Part shown: positions 32,231-42,333 of the stretch, in pieces | How positions within the stretch are numbered: position 1 is the stretch's first letter | How the letters are laid out: each line of letters starts with the position of its first letter | Assembly (NCBI GenBank): GCA_022449545.1 | Contig: JAKUPN010000006.1 | Span: 64,013 to 128,012, forward strand | Length of the DNA stretch: 64,000 nt | Source: Alphaproteobacteria bacterium | GTDB taxonomy: Bacteria; Pseudomonadota; Alphaproteobacteria; UBA6615 | Direction: 5' to 3' | Made by a program: the position numbers and the translations under genes | The notes under the pieces: generated by a model | What the model was told of the DNA's origin: nothing | Seen by the model: only the letters and a program-made list of their open reading frames with translations | Database searches by the model: none

Positions 32231-32307
32231 CGGGACGTAGCGCAGTCTGGTAGCGCATCACACTGGGGGTGTGGGGGTCGGAGGTTCGAATCCTCTCGTC
32301 CCGACCA
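32231..32307 (+). tRNA. tRNA-Pro (anticodon GGG)
   Basis: Cloverleaf: CGGGACG/CGTCCCG acceptor, anticodon loop CTGGGGG, T arm GGAGGTTCGAATCCTCT, encoded CCA. Confidence 0.97.
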
Positions 32308-32364
32308 TTATTTATAAGTTAGTAAAACGACCTTGGAGTAACTAATTCCGAATGTTCGCGAAAT

Positions 32365-32688
32365 TCAGCGTTCTAATTGCCTTCTTCCTTCATCAGTTAA
32401 CTTGCATATAAGCCAATCTGGTTTAATTGGATTATCAAACCAGGGGGAGGCCCATCCCATTTTAATACAACTATTTATTGTCTTTCTGTTAACCTTTTGA
32501 CCGTCACGATCGAAAATTGGAAGTTTGCCTCCTGGTTGGGCCAATCCTCTAGTTAGCCATTCTCTTTGTGCGGGAGATAAGTTGTCACTTTTTCCTCTTG
32601 ATTTTTGACTATTTCGTCGAGTCCTATGAGGCTGCAAAGCAATCACATTATCACTTAATGTACTTATGTTTATTTGTTTTTGCTTCAT
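32365..32688 (-). CDS. Conserved hypothetical small basic protein
   Basis: 107 aa; coding-like composition, convergent with tRNA-Pro. Confidence 0.7.
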   Translation of the reverse strand: MKQKQINISTLSDNVIALQPHRTRRNSQKSRGKSDNLSPAQREWLTRGLAQPGGKLPIFDRDGQKVNRKTINSCIKMGWASPWFDNPIKPDWLICKLTDEGRRQLER

Positions 32689-32900
32689 TTTTCGTATCAG
32701 ACTCTTCTGTTGAAATACTCATAAATTCTAATTTGTGTAAATAATCAAGAAAAAATTAAATAAACGATCTTTAATTTGTTAAAATAACAGACTTAGTATA
32801 TTTATAAGTTACATAATCTTATAATGATTAGAGTATACTTTTTTGATATTTTAGTGCTTAAGACAAACTGATTTTTGAAAAAAATTGATCAAATAGGAAA

Positions 32901-33398
32901 ATGACGATGGATGAACGAGTTTGGAGAATATATCTATCAGGTGAAATACATAGTGATTGGCGTGAGCAAATAGAATTAGGCGTTCAAGAAGCTGGCTTGC
33001 CTGTTGTTTTGGATGCTCCGGTGACAGTGCACGAGGACTCAGATGATTGCGGCGTAACAATATTAGGAAAAGAAGATTCTGTATTCTGGCATGATCATAA
33101 GGGAGCTCTACTAAACTCTGTTAGAACTAATACGCTTATTAGAAACGCAGATATCGTAGTTGTGAGGTTTGGAGAGAAATACAAACAGTGGAACGCTGCT
33201 TTTGACGCTGGTTATGCAGCTGCTTTAAATAAGCCTACTATTATTTTGCACCAAGAAGAGCACAATCATGCTTTAAAAGAAATAGATGCTTCTGCTAAGG
33301 TTGTGGCAAGCACCCCTCAACAAGTTGTTCAAGCCCTTATTTATGTTATAAAAGGTATTCTTCCTAAAAGTGTCTCAGTTGAACAGGCTGCTGAATAG
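32901..33398 (+). CDS. YtoQ family protein
   Basis: 165 aa; WRIYLSGEIHSDWREQIE, IRNADIVVVRFGEKYKQWNAAFDAGYAAALNKPTIILH. Confidence 0.87.
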   Translation: MTMDERVWRIYLSGEIHSDWREQIELGVQEAGLPVVLDAPVTVHEDSDDCGVTILGKEDSVFWHDHKGALLNSVRTNTLIRNADIVVVRFGEKYKQWNAAFDAGYAAALNKPTIILHQEEHNHALKEIDASAKVVASTPQQVVQALIYVIKGILPKSVSVEQAAE

Positions 33399-33417
33399 TA
33401 AATTATTTTAGTTAGTG

Positions 33418-34737
33418 TTATGCGCCAGCGGATTCTAGTGACTGTTCGAGATCGGCTATGATATCATCTGCTGACTCAAGGCCTACGGAAATTCTTACTA
33501 CCTCAGGTCCCGCTCCTGCTTCTAAGCGCTGCTCATCAGTTAGTTGTCTGTGGGTGGTAGACGCGGGATGTATAATGAGAGACCTAGTATCTCCTAGGTT
33601 AGCGAGGTGAGATATTAGCTCGGCACTTTCCACAAGTTTAATTCCTGATTCGTACCCTCCTACTAAACCAAAAGTAAATAGGGACCCTGGTCCTTTAGGT
33701 AAATATTTTTTAGCAAGTTCGTAGTAAGGGCTGTTTTTTAGTCCTGCATAGGATACCCATTCGACTCTTTCATGATTGTTCAAATAATTTGCGACAATCA
33801 GAGCATTTTCAACATGACGCTCCATTCTTAGTGGCAAGGTCTCGATCCCAGTGGAGATTAAAGACGCATTGGTTGGTGATAATGTTGGGCCTAAGTCTCT
33901 TAGTGCAACAGCGCGACCTTTGGTTGAGAATCCGAAATCACCAAAGGTCTCGTAAAAGGTTAAGTTGTGATAGGCCGGATCAGGCTGGGTTAGTGCAGGG
34001 AACTTATTATTTTGCGCCCAGTCAAACTTTCCACTTTCCACCACTATTCCGCCCATAGCATTGCCATGTCCGCCTAAAAATTTGGTCATGGAATGTATAA
34101 TGATGTCAGCCCCCCAATCAAATGGCTGACATAGATATGGACTGGCAGTTGTATTATCTACTATTAACGGGATACCTTCCGACTTTGCAATTTCGGATAT
34201 TGGTTCAATATCAACAACAATGCCGCCTGGATTGGCTAGCACTTCTATAAAGATGGCTTTGGTGTTTTTATCTATTAAATCTTTATACGAATTGAGATTT
34301 TTAGCATCAGCAAATCTGCATTCCCATCCAAACTTTTTAAAAGTATGGGTGAATTGTGTAATTGATCCTCCATAGAGATTTGGAGAAGAAACAAAGTTAG
34401 CCCCAGGCTCCATAAGTATGTACATGGCCAATAACTGGGCAGCGTGCCCTGACGCTGTAGCCACAGCTGCGCGCCCATTTTCAAGTGCAGCTACCTTTTC
34501 TTCTAAAGCAGAGACTGTAGGGTTTCCTATTCGGCTATAAAGATATCCAAAAGTTTGTAGATTAAACAGTGATGCTGCATGGTCTACATCGTCAAAGACG
34601 TAAGCAGTTGAATTATATATAGGGACATTTCTTGCTCCAGTAGTCGGATCTGGTGATGCACCTGCGTGTATTGCAAGTGTTTCGAACCCTGGTGGTTTAG
34701 ATTGTTTTGGCTTATTCTTCATAGTATTATTGCTCAT
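33418..34737 (-). CDS. metY: O-acetylhomoserine sulfhydrylase (PLP-dependent trans-sulfuration family)
   Basis: GFETLAIHAGASPDPTTGARNVPIYNSTAYVF, HSMTKFLGGHGNAMGG; start near 34737 avoids overlap with the upstream gene. Confidence 0.92.
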   Translation of the reverse strand: MSNNTMKNKPKQSKPPGFETLAIHAGASPDPTTGARNVPIYNSTAYVFDDVDHAASLFNLQTFGYLYSRIGNPTVSALEEKVAALENGRAAVATASGHAAQLLAMYILMEPGANFVSSPNLYGGSITQFTHTFKKFGWECRFADAKNLNSYKDLIDKNTKAIFIEVLANPGGIVVDIEPISEIAKSEGIPLIVDNTTASPYLCQPFDWGADIIIHSMTKFLGGHGNAMGGIVVESGKFDWAQNNKFPALTQPDPAYHNLTFYETFGDFGFSTKGRAVALRDLGPTLSPTNASLISTGIETLPLRMERHVENALIVANYLNNHERVEWVSYAGLKNSPYYELAKKYLPKGPGSLFTFGLVGGYESGIKLVESAELISHLANLGDTRSLIIHPASTTHRQLTDEQRLEAGAGPEVVRISVGLESADDIIADLEQSLESAGA

Positions 34738-34750
34738 ATAGCTCTTAATC

Positions 34751-35236
34751 TCATCTAATCTTTTTTGACCTTCTAGAAGAGATGACTTTTGTGTTAACAC
34801 CTCCCCAGCCTAACTCACCACTCAGTCTGCCAAATTCAATTTTAGGGCAACGATCCATTATGACCTGTAGGCCAGCACTTTCCGCTTTTTTTGCAGATTC
34901 ATCATGACGTATGGTTAATTGCATCCATACAATATTAGCTCCAATTTCAATAGCATCGTCCACAATACTGGGAACTCGCTCTGGCTTTTGAAATATGTCT
35001 ACCATTTCAATAGAAAAGGGAATACTTTTCAATGTCCCATACACAGTTTCGCCTAGGAGCTTTTGTCCTTCTATCCCCGGATTGACCGGTATTACCCTAT
35101 ATCCTTTTTCTTGTAGATACTTCATTGCAAAATAGCTTGGTCTATTCCAATTACTACTGGCGCCAATCATTGCTATTACATTCGTTTCAGATAGGATCCG
35201 ACGAATTTGCCAATCTGGGTAATACAATGTTTCCAT
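34751..35236 (-). CDS. CoA-binding protein (YccU-like)
   Basis: METLYYPDWQIRRILSETNVIAMIGASSNWNRPS...MDRCPKIEFGRL. Confidence 0.9.
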   Translation of the reverse strand: METLYYPDWQIRRILSETNVIAMIGASSNWNRPSYFAMKYLQEKGYRVIPVNPGIEGQKLLGETVYGTLKSIPFSIEMVDIFQKPERVPSIVDDAIEIGANIVWMQLTIRHDESAKKAESAGLQVIMDRCPKIEFGRLSGELGWGGVNTKVISSRRSKKIR

Positions 35237-35274
35237 AACTTCAGTCCTTAATTTAGATAGGCTAACTTGAAATA

Positions 35275-35703
35275 CTATTTTAAGTTTAATCTTGGAATTT
35301 CGATTGCAGGACAACGATCCATTATTACTATTTTACCAAAAGAGTTTGCCAGTTCAGCTGATTCTTCATGTATTACTCCGAGTTGCATCCAAATGAAAGA
35401 TGCATCTATCTTTATTGCTTGTTCTACAATTGGTTTTACGTATTTAGAACGTCGAAATATGTCAACCATATCAATTTTATCTGGTACATCTAATAGAGAA
35501 GAGAATACTTGCTCTCCAAGGATTTTTTGACCCACGGCATTAGGGTTTACTGGATATACTTTAAAACCAAGAAGTTGTAGATACTTCATCACACGCCAAC
35601 TAGCACGACTGGCACCTTTAGGACTTGCACCTATTAAAGCTATGTTTTTTGTTTCAAGGAATATTTTTTTGTACAACTCATCTGAGTACAACAAACCATC
35701 CAT
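35275..35703 (-). CDS. CoA-binding protein (YccU-like), tandem paralog
   Basis: 142 aa; NIALIGASPKGASRAS...VIMDRCPAIEIPRL; paralogous to the neighbour. Confidence 0.9.
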   Translation of the reverse strand: MDGLLYSDELYKKIFLETKNIALIGASPKGASRASWRVMKYLQLLGFKVYPVNPNAVGQKILGEQVFSSLLDVPDKIDMVDIFRRSKYVKPIVEQAIKIDASFIWMQLGVIHEESAELANSFGKIVIMDRCPAIEIPRLNLK

Positions 35704-36549
35704 TTAGGGTTTATCCTTATCGAAAGATATTTTTCTAGGTTTTTGATCCCAAACCGGTTGGCGCTTATTGATAAATGCATCAAACCCTTCTGCCGCATCT
35801 TTATCCATTACATTTTTTGCCATTTCATTGCTTGCATATTTATAGGCGTCGCTTATTCCCATCTCGATATGTCGATAGAAAGCTTGTTTGCCAATTTTCA
35901 AGCCATGGAAGCTTTTTTCTGATAACTTGATCGCTAATTCTTCGACGCTTTCATTGAGTTCAGACGCATTAACAGCTTTATTGATAAGGCCAACCTCTAC
36001 TGCTCGTTCAGCACTTATAAAATCACCAGTTAGCAGCATTTCCATTGAATGCTTTCTACTAAGATTTCTGCTTAATGCAACCCCTGGTGTTGTACAAAAA
36101 AGGCCGTTATTAATTCCTGAAACTGCAAAGCTTGATAATGTTGATGCTATCGCTAAGTCACAAGTGGCAACTAACTGACATCCTGCTGCAGTTGCCATTC
36201 CATTAACCTTTGCTATTACGGGTTGTGGTAAGCGATGTATTGAGAGCATAACCTTACTACATTGGGCAAATAAATCATTTTGGTATTCGTATGTGTAATT
36301 AGATCTCATGTCTTTGAGATCATGCCCAGTACAAAAAGCTTTTCCATTAGCCTCCAAGATTATTACGCGAACGCTCTTATCTTTTGATAAATCATCCAAT
36401 GATTCTTGAATTGAATTTAACATTTCTACTGAGAGAACGTTCATTTTGTTGGGTTCATTTAATGTTATAGTGGCAAGTGGACCTTTTACTTTTTTCAATA
36501 AAATGCCGTCTTCATTTTTAGATAAAGTTTTTAAATTTTTTGTAGTCAT
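35704..36549 (-). CDS. Enoyl-CoA hydratase/isomerase family protein
   Basis: 281 aa; GKAFCTGHDLKDM, VNGMATAAGCQLVATCDLAIAS. Confidence 0.92.
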   Translation of the reverse strand: MTTKNLKTLSKNEDGILLKKVKGPLATITLNEPNKMNVLSVEMLNSIQESLDDLSKDKSVRVIILEANGKAFCTGHDLKDMRSNYTYEYQNDLFAQCSKVMLSIHRLPQPVIAKVNGMATAAGCQLVATCDLAIASTLSSFAVSGINNGLFCTTPGVALSRNLSRKHSMEMLLTGDFISAERAVEVGLINKAVNASELNESVEELAIKLSEKSFHGLKIGKQAFYRHIEMGISDAYKYASNEMAKNVMDKDAAEGFDAFINKRQPVWDQKPRKISFDKDKP

Positions 36550-36704
36550 TTTTTCACTACCTTGAATTTAAAATGTTATTTATAACTGTTTTTATATAAC
36601 TACATAAATATTTTTCATATTGATTAATAAATAATAAATGTCCATAAGGAGGGTAATATATTACCGTATCGTTAACTTACTATAATATAACGAAAAATTC
36701 GTTG

Positions 36705-36733
36705 TTGACAGATGATATTATCTCTCATAAGTA
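36705..36733 (+). promoter_or_regulatory. Candidate sigma70-type promoter upstream of rplM-rpsI
   Basis: TTGACA, 17-nt spacer, TAAGTA; overlaps the intergenic leader of rplM. Confidence 0.4.
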
Positions 36734-36780
36734 TAACTTTTAAACCTCCAGTAAAAGAATATTTAATACTTAATAATTAA

Positions 36781-37272
36781 GTGGAAAAACTTATGCGTAT
36801 GCAGGCTCAGAAATCATATAGCGCTAAACCGAGTGAAGTAGAAGCGAAATGGTGGATTATTGATGCTGAAGATTTAGTTCTAGGTAGAATGGCTGTCATC
36901 GTAGCTGATAGGCTCAGAGGTAAACATAAACCAATGTTCACACCTAATATAGATTGTGGTGATCATATAATTATTATAAACGCTGAAAAAGTTTATTTAA
37001 CGGGTAATAAAAAGGATAACAAGGTTTATCATCGCCATACAGGCTATCCCGGAGGCTTAAAGAGCCGAACTGCAGGTGAGATATTAGAGGGGCCACACTC
37101 TGATCGAGTTATAAGAAAAGCAGTAGAACGGATGCTACCTAAAACAAAGATGGGGCGGGCCCAATTAAGGAAACTTAAAGTTTATCCAGGAACCGAACAT
37201 CCCCACGAATCCCAACAACCTGAAAAAATAGATATAGCTGCTTTAAGTAATAAGAATAAGAGGAATGACTGA
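36781..37272 (+). CDS. rplM: 50S ribosomal protein L13
   Basis: [49 protein letters not shown]; true start likely an internal Met/GTG at the 5' end. Confidence 0.97.
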   Translation: MEKLMRMQAQKSYSAKPSEVEAKWWIIDAEDLVLGRMAVIVADRLRGKHKPMFTPNIDCGDHIIIINAEKVYLTGNKKDNKVYHRHTGYPGGLKSRTAGEILEGPHSDRVIRKAVERMLPKTKMGRAQLRKLKVYPGTEHPHESQQPEKIDIAALSNKNKRND

Positions 37273-37744
37273 AATGTCTGACGCTACTCTTCAAGATACA
37301 ATTGAACCAGTAATTCAAGAGGCTGCAGCTAATGTTGGCAAACCAGTAATTGATGAATTCGGAAGAACATATGCTACAGGAAAGAGAAAAGATGCCGTAG
37401 CAAGGGTTTGGATAAAACCTGGAACAGGATCGTTCACTATCAATGGACGGGATGGGGGTGTTTATTTTGCTCGTCCAGTACTTAGAATGGTTCTATCTCA
37501 ACCATTTCAGATAACTGATAGAGTCGGTCAATATGATATTAATTGTACTGTATCAGGTGGAGGATTGTCTGGACAGGCTGGTGCTGTGCGCCATGGTCTG
37601 TCTAAGGCTTTGAGTCTACGTGAACCTGATTTAAGGGCTGTTCTTAAAAAGGCAGGGATGTTAACACGAGATTCACGAGTTGTTGAACGTAAAAAATATG
37701 GAAGGGCTAAAGCACGTCGAAGTTTCCAATTTTCTAAACGTTAG
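37265..37744 (+). CDS. rpsI: 30S ribosomal protein S9
   Basis: [20 protein letters not shown]...[26 protein letters not shown]. Confidence 0.97.
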   Translation: MTEMSDATLQDTIEPVIQEAAANVGKPVIDEFGRTYATGKRKDAVARVWIKPGTGSFTINGRDGGVYFARPVLRMVLSQPFQITDRVGQYDINCTVSGGGLSGQAGAVRHGLSKALSLREPDLRAVLKKAGMLTRDSRVVERKKYGRAKARRSFQFSKR

Positions 37745-37775
37745 AACGTTAACAAAGAGAACGACATTTTTTCAA

Positions 37776-37803
37776 GGGCTTCACCTCTGTGGAGCTCTTT
37801 TTG
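37776..37803 (+). terminator. Rho-independent terminator after rplM-rpsI
   Basis: gggcttcac-ctct-gtggagctc followed by a T-rich tract. Confidence 0.8.
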
Positions 37804-38029
37804 CTGTTTTAGGCCCGAGATACACTAAGACGTAAGTTCAGAATTATAATCGACTGCTGTTAAGTTTCGAGTGAAAGTCTGTTTTACGGTTCATATCTAC
37901 TTTTCACAAGAGAATTTGAGTTGTTTGAATTTATCAAATTCGAGCTAATCATGTTCTAATACAAATGTAGTAGCAGGAACAGTCACATAGGTATTTAAAA
38001 CGAATTTATGAATTAAGGATGACAGATAG

Positions 38030-38842
38030 ATGAAACAGCAAATAAACCGATTTGTAGATCACTCATTCTTCCAGAAGTCTATAATGGTATTGATTATAAT
38101 CAATGCCATAATACTTGGGTTAGAGACATCACCAACAATAACTAGAGCTATTGGACAGGAACTAAAACTGTTCGACCAAGCGGTAATTATTATTTTTTGT
38201 ATTGAGCTTGCTTTAAGAATTTATGCAAAAGGGCTACGTTTTTTCCATGATCCTTGGGGGATTTTTGACTTTATAGTGGTTGGTATAACATTAGTTCCAT
38301 CTAATGAATCACTGTCGGTGCTCAGAGCGTTAAGAGTATTGAGAGTATTCAGGTTAGTGTCCACTATACCACGCTTGCGGAGAATAGTTACAGCACTGTT
38401 GCACGCCGTGCCTGGTGTGGGAGCGATAATAGTATTACTCTTATTAGTTTTTTATGTTTTTTCGGTAATTACGACAGATATTTTTGGACAAAACTTCCCT
38501 GACTGGTTCGGCACTCTTGGGAACTCTATGTTTACACTTTTTCAGATTATGACACTAGAAAGCTGGTCTATGGGTATCGTCCGACCTGTAATGGAGATAT
38601 ATCCCTGGGCTTCTATTTTATTTGTAATATTTATCATTTTATCTAGTTTTACGGTATTAAATTTGTTTATCGCCATTATCATAGATTCTCTGCAGACCTT
38701 GAATGAAAGTAGGAAGAATAATGAATTTGATCAAAAGCGGGTTAGTGAAAGTCATGTAACTGAAAAACTACGCACGGAGTTAAAGCAAGTGCGCCTCGAG
38801 ATAGAGGAGCTCAAACATTTAATTATTAACCAATCTAGATAA
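38030..38842 (+). CDS. Voltage-gated sodium channel, BacNav/NaChBac family
   Basis: 270 aa, 6-TM; S4 RALRVLRVFRLVSTIPRLRRIV; selectivity filter TLESWSMGIVRPVM; C-terminal coiled coil. Confidence 0.95.
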   Translation: MKQQINRFVDHSFFQKSIMVLIIINAIILGLETSPTITRAIGQELKLFDQAVIIIFCIELALRIYAKGLRFFHDPWGIFDFIVVGITLVPSNESLSVLRALRVLRVFRLVSTIPRLRRIVTALLHAVPGVGAIIVLLLLVFYVFSVITTDIFGQNFPDWFGTLGNSMFTLFQIMTLESWSMGIVRPVMEIYPWASILFVIFIILSSFTVLNLFIAIIIDSLQTLNESRKNNEFDQKRVSESHVTEKLRTELKQVRLEIEELKHLIINQSR

Positions 38843-39240
38843 TTAACATTTTTACAAAAACCTATTCTCTACTACTTAATCAAGCTTAATGGAAAATACA
38901 TCTATTAGTAGAGGGGATTTGTTTACAATTTACTTTTTTTTAAGGCTAATTGGGTCTCTATGTGTTAGACAGGTGTCTAGTAATAGACGAGATAAATAAG
39001 ACAGTTGCTAGAGTGTCGATATAACCATGAATAGGGTGTTTTTCAGTGAACGGCAGAACTGAGAATCGACTTAGCTTCCAGTTCTTAATCTATTTGAATA
39101 CTGAATTTATTAGTTTTTTCTAATTTATTAAAGTCTGAGTATTACCAGGCTCTTTTTTTTATTTAAAAATTCTTTAAAGTTAATATAAGTCAAACATATT
39201 AACCAAAATAATATTGGTTCTTAAAATCAGGAGGCAAATT

Positions 39241-39564
39241 ATGAAAGCGTATTTATTGGGATCATATTCTCCAGCAGGTTTAAAGGGACTTATCTCTGGT
39301 GGAGCTGCTGGTCGGAAGGCTGCAATTGATAAACTTAGTGAAACACTTAATTTGAAAATACTTGATGTTGCTTTTACTAGAGGTGAATTTGATGTAACAG
39401 TGACTTTTGAATGTGAGGATGAAGAATCTGCTTTAGGCTTGGCAATAGCTGTGAAATCATCTGGTGGTTTTGAAAGGGCAGTTATTTTAACAGAGCTCGA
39501 CATGGATTCTATAGCTGAACATGCCCGAAAAGCGGGAGCGTCTTATACTCCTCCAAATGCCTAA
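39241..39564 (+). CDS. GYD-domain protein
   Basis: MKAYLLGSYSPAGLKGLISGGAAGRKAAIDKLSETLNLKILDVAFTRGEFDVTVTFE; AGGAGG just upstream of ATG at 39241. Confidence 0.88.
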   Translation: MKAYLLGSYSPAGLKGLISGGAAGRKAAIDKLSETLNLKILDVAFTRGEFDVTVTFECEDEESALGLAIAVKSSGGFERAVILTELDMDSIAEHARKAGASYTPPNA

Positions 39565-39619
39565 GATTAAGTAGTCATATAATTCTTGAAATTAATCAAT
39601 ATAAACCTATGCATTTAAG

Positions 39620-39650
39620 GGCGGAGAGTTAAATCTCCGCCTCTTTTATT
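39620..39650 (+). terminator. Rho-independent terminator after the GYD-domain gene
   Basis: ggcggaga-gttaaa-tctccgcc then tcttttatttt. Confidence 0.9.
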
Positions 39651-39752
39651 TTTCGATATATGCTTTATAGATGTGTCGTACAATTTATGAGATTGCATAA
39701 TAAATAGTTTTATTAAATATAAAATTAACAATCTAGATATTGGTTTATAATA

Positions 39753-41426
39753 ATGCAAAGACCTGACATAGAAATTGCTAGAGACTCTGAAATACGGCCT
39801 ATTAAAGAAGTTGCTGATAAGTTGGGTGTTCCTGACGAATATCTTTTCCAATACGGTCCCTACAAGGCAAAGATTGACTTAGATTATATACAGGGCCTTA
39901 ACAGACGGCCGAGGGGCAAATTAATTTTAGTTACCGCTTTGACACCTACTCCAGCAGGTGAAGGAAAAACAACAACAACGGTAGGTCTTGGCGATGGCCT
40001 AAATCGAATTGGAAAGAATGCAGCTATCTGTATTAGAGAACCTTCTTTAGGTCCGTGTTTTGGCATTAAGGGAGGCGCTGCTGGTGGAGGATACTCTCAA
40101 GTCATTCCAATGGAAGATATAAATCTTCATTTTACTGGTGATATACATGCAATAAGTTCTGCCCATAACCTTATGAGTGCGTTAATTGATAACCATGTTC
40201 ATTGGGGTAATAGATTATCACTAGATGTAAGAAAAATAGATTGGAGAAGAGTAATAGACATCAATGATCGAGCATTACGACAAGTTGTACACTCACTTGG
40301 CGGGCCATCAAATGGTATTCCTAGAGAATCTGGTTTTGATATAACAGTAGCTTCTGAAGTAATGGCCATTTTTTGTTTGGCTACATCTTTAAAAGATTTA
40401 GAGAGAAGGTTAGGTAATATAGTTATCGGCTCAAATACAGAAAATTCGCCCATTACTGTTGATAATTTATCTGGTGAAGGAGCGATGTCTGTACTGCTTA
40501 AAGACGCGTTAATGCCTAATTTAGTGCAGACGTTGGAACACACCCCCGCATTTGTTCATGGAGGGCCATTTGCCAATATTGCACATGGATGTAATTCAAT
40601 AATCGCAACCGATACTGCACTTCGTTTATCTGACTATGTTGTCACCGAGGCTGGATTTGGTGCTGATTTGGGGGCAGAAAAGTTCTTTAACATAAAATGC
40701 AGAAAATCTGGACTAGAGCCTTCAGCTGCAGTAGTTGTTGCTACTGTTCGTGCTTTAAAAATGCATGGAGGGATAGATTTATCAGAAATGGAAAAGGAGA
40801 ATGTTAATGCCGTTTCACGAGGGCTTTTAAATTTACGTCGACATATCTCAAATATAAAAAAATTTGGTATACCTGTTATTGTGGCAGTTAATAGATTTAG
40901 TTCTGATTCTGATTCTGAAATCTTAGAGATTGAGAATAATATAGCATCGTTAAATGTTGAAGTTGTTGAGTGCAATCATTGGAAATATGGATCAAAAGGC
41001 ATATTAGACCTGGCAACCAAAGTAAGTGATTTAGTAGATGAAGGTGTTTCTCAGTTCCAACCACTTTATGACGAAAATCAGTCATTATTTGAGAAAATTA
41101 ATATTATTTGTAGGGAAATATATGGAGCTAAGGAAGCTATAGCTGATAAAAGCATAAGAGAACAATTGAGGGAGTGGGAAAAGCAAGGTTTTGGAAGTTT
41201 TCCAATATGCATGGCAAAAACCCAGTATAGTTTTTCTACAGATCCAAATCTTCTCGGGGCACCAAAAGACCACATTGTTCCGGTAAGAGAAGTAAGATTA
41301 TCAGCAGGGGCGGAATTTGTTGTGGCAATATGTGGGCAAATAATGACCCTTCCGGGACTACCAAGTGTCCCTGCAGCAAATAATATTAGGTTAGATGAAA
41401 ATGGCTTAATAGAAGGGTTATTTTGA
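39753..41426 (+). CDS. fhs: Formate--tetrahydrofolate ligase
   Basis: 557 aa; [45 protein letters not shown]. Confidence 0.97.
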   Translation: MQRPDIEIARDSEIRPIKEVADKLGVPDEYLFQYGPYKAKIDLDYIQGLNRRPRGKLILVTALTPTPAGEGKTTTTVGLGDGLNRIGKNAAICIREPSLGPCFGIKGGAAGGGYSQVIPMEDINLHFTGDIHAISSAHNLMSALIDNHVHWGNRLSLDVRKIDWRRVIDINDRALRQVVHSLGGPSNGIPRESGFDITVASEVMAIFCLATSLKDLERRLGNIVIGSNTENSPITVDNLSGEGAMSVLLKDALMPNLVQTLEHTPAFVHGGPFANIAHGCNSIIATDTALRLSDYVVTEAGFGADLGAEKFFNIKCRKSGLEPSAAVVVATVRALKMHGGIDLSEMEKENVNAVSRGLLNLRRHISNIKKFGIPVIVAVNRFSSDSDSEILEIENNIASLNVEVVECNHWKYGSKGILDLATKVSDLVDEGVSQFQPLYDENQSLFEKINIICREIYGAKEAIADKSIREQLREWEKQGFGSFPICMAKTQYSFSTDPNLLGAPKDHIVPVREVRLSAGAEFVVAICGQIMTLPGLPSVPAANNIRLDENGLIEGLF

Positions 41427-41450
41427 TTATCTGTTGCCTCAATTTCAGTT

Positions 41451-42299
41451 TTACATGTAGTCCTTAATTAATTTAAGATACGACTGTTCCATAGTCATCT
41501 TATGTATTAGATCGTCTAAATTTGTAGTATTTTCTTTACTGTCATTGCGGAGTTTATACAGAGTTTGATAGGTTGCTTTCATACCCTCAAAATATGGCGA
41601 ATGGCCTTGTAGGCAAAATTTTACATTTTGAGAAGCCAGATATGATTTGTCATTAAGATCTGCTGAAATTCCTCCTAACATTATTGGTTTCATTATGTTT
41701 TGAGATATTGCTTTTAAATCTTCACGTGAATTTAATCCGACCAAAAAAATTACATCAACGCCAGTATCAGCATATGCGATAACTCGTTTTAGTGTATCAT
41801 CCATATTCGTTAAAATAGGAGCGCTGGTTCTACCCATTATCACAAGATTTGGATCAGTTCTTGCTTTAAGAGCAGCTCGCATTTTACCTACGCCTTCTTC
41901 AATTGATATCAATTGTGGTTTGTCATTATTACCAAAAGATAATGGTAATTCAGTATCTTCAATTGAAAGCGCAGACACGCCTGCTATTTCTAACGACTCT
42001 ACTGTGCGCATCACGTTTAGTGCATTACCATAACCGTGATCAGCGTCAACAATGATTGGCAGTTCACAGGAGCGACATATTCTATGAGCCTGATCAGAGA
42101 ACTCACTCAAAGTAAGAAGAGTAAGATCCGGGGCTCCAAGAACTGCCATAGATGCTATGGAGCCTGCAAACATTCCTACCTCGAACCCAATCTCTTCTGC
42201 CATCCTAGCTGATAACGGATCTGAAACAGATCCTGGAAAATAACACTCTTCTTTTGACAACATGGAACGAAACATTTTACGTCTTTTATCCCACTTCAT
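41451..42299 (-). CDS. Isocitrate lyase/PEP mutase superfamily protein, oxaloacetate decarboxylase-like
   Basis: 282 aa; GFEVGMFAGSIASMAVLGAPDLTLLTLSEF, IVDADHGYGNALNVMRTVESLEIAGVSALSIEDT. Confidence 0.88.
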   Translation of the reverse strand: MKWDKRRKMFRSMLSKEECYFPGSVSDPLSARMAEEIGFEVGMFAGSIASMAVLGAPDLTLLTLSEFSDQAHRICRSCELPIIVDADHGYGNALNVMRTVESLEIAGVSALSIEDTELPLSFGNNDKPQLISIEEGVGKMRAALKARTDPNLVIMGRTSAPILTNMDDTLKRVIAYADTGVDVIFLVGLNSREDLKAISQNIMKPIMLGGISADLNDKSYLASQNVKFCLQGHSPYFEGMKATYQTLYKLRNDSKENTTNLDDLIHKMTMEQSYLKLIKDYM

Positions 42300-42333
42300 T
42301 TTTTTATGCCTTTAGTTGCATTCAAATTGTATG

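Noticed and set aside
40199-41275. Multiple minus-strand ORFs within fhs
   Set aside because: Antisense shadows; no homology recognised.
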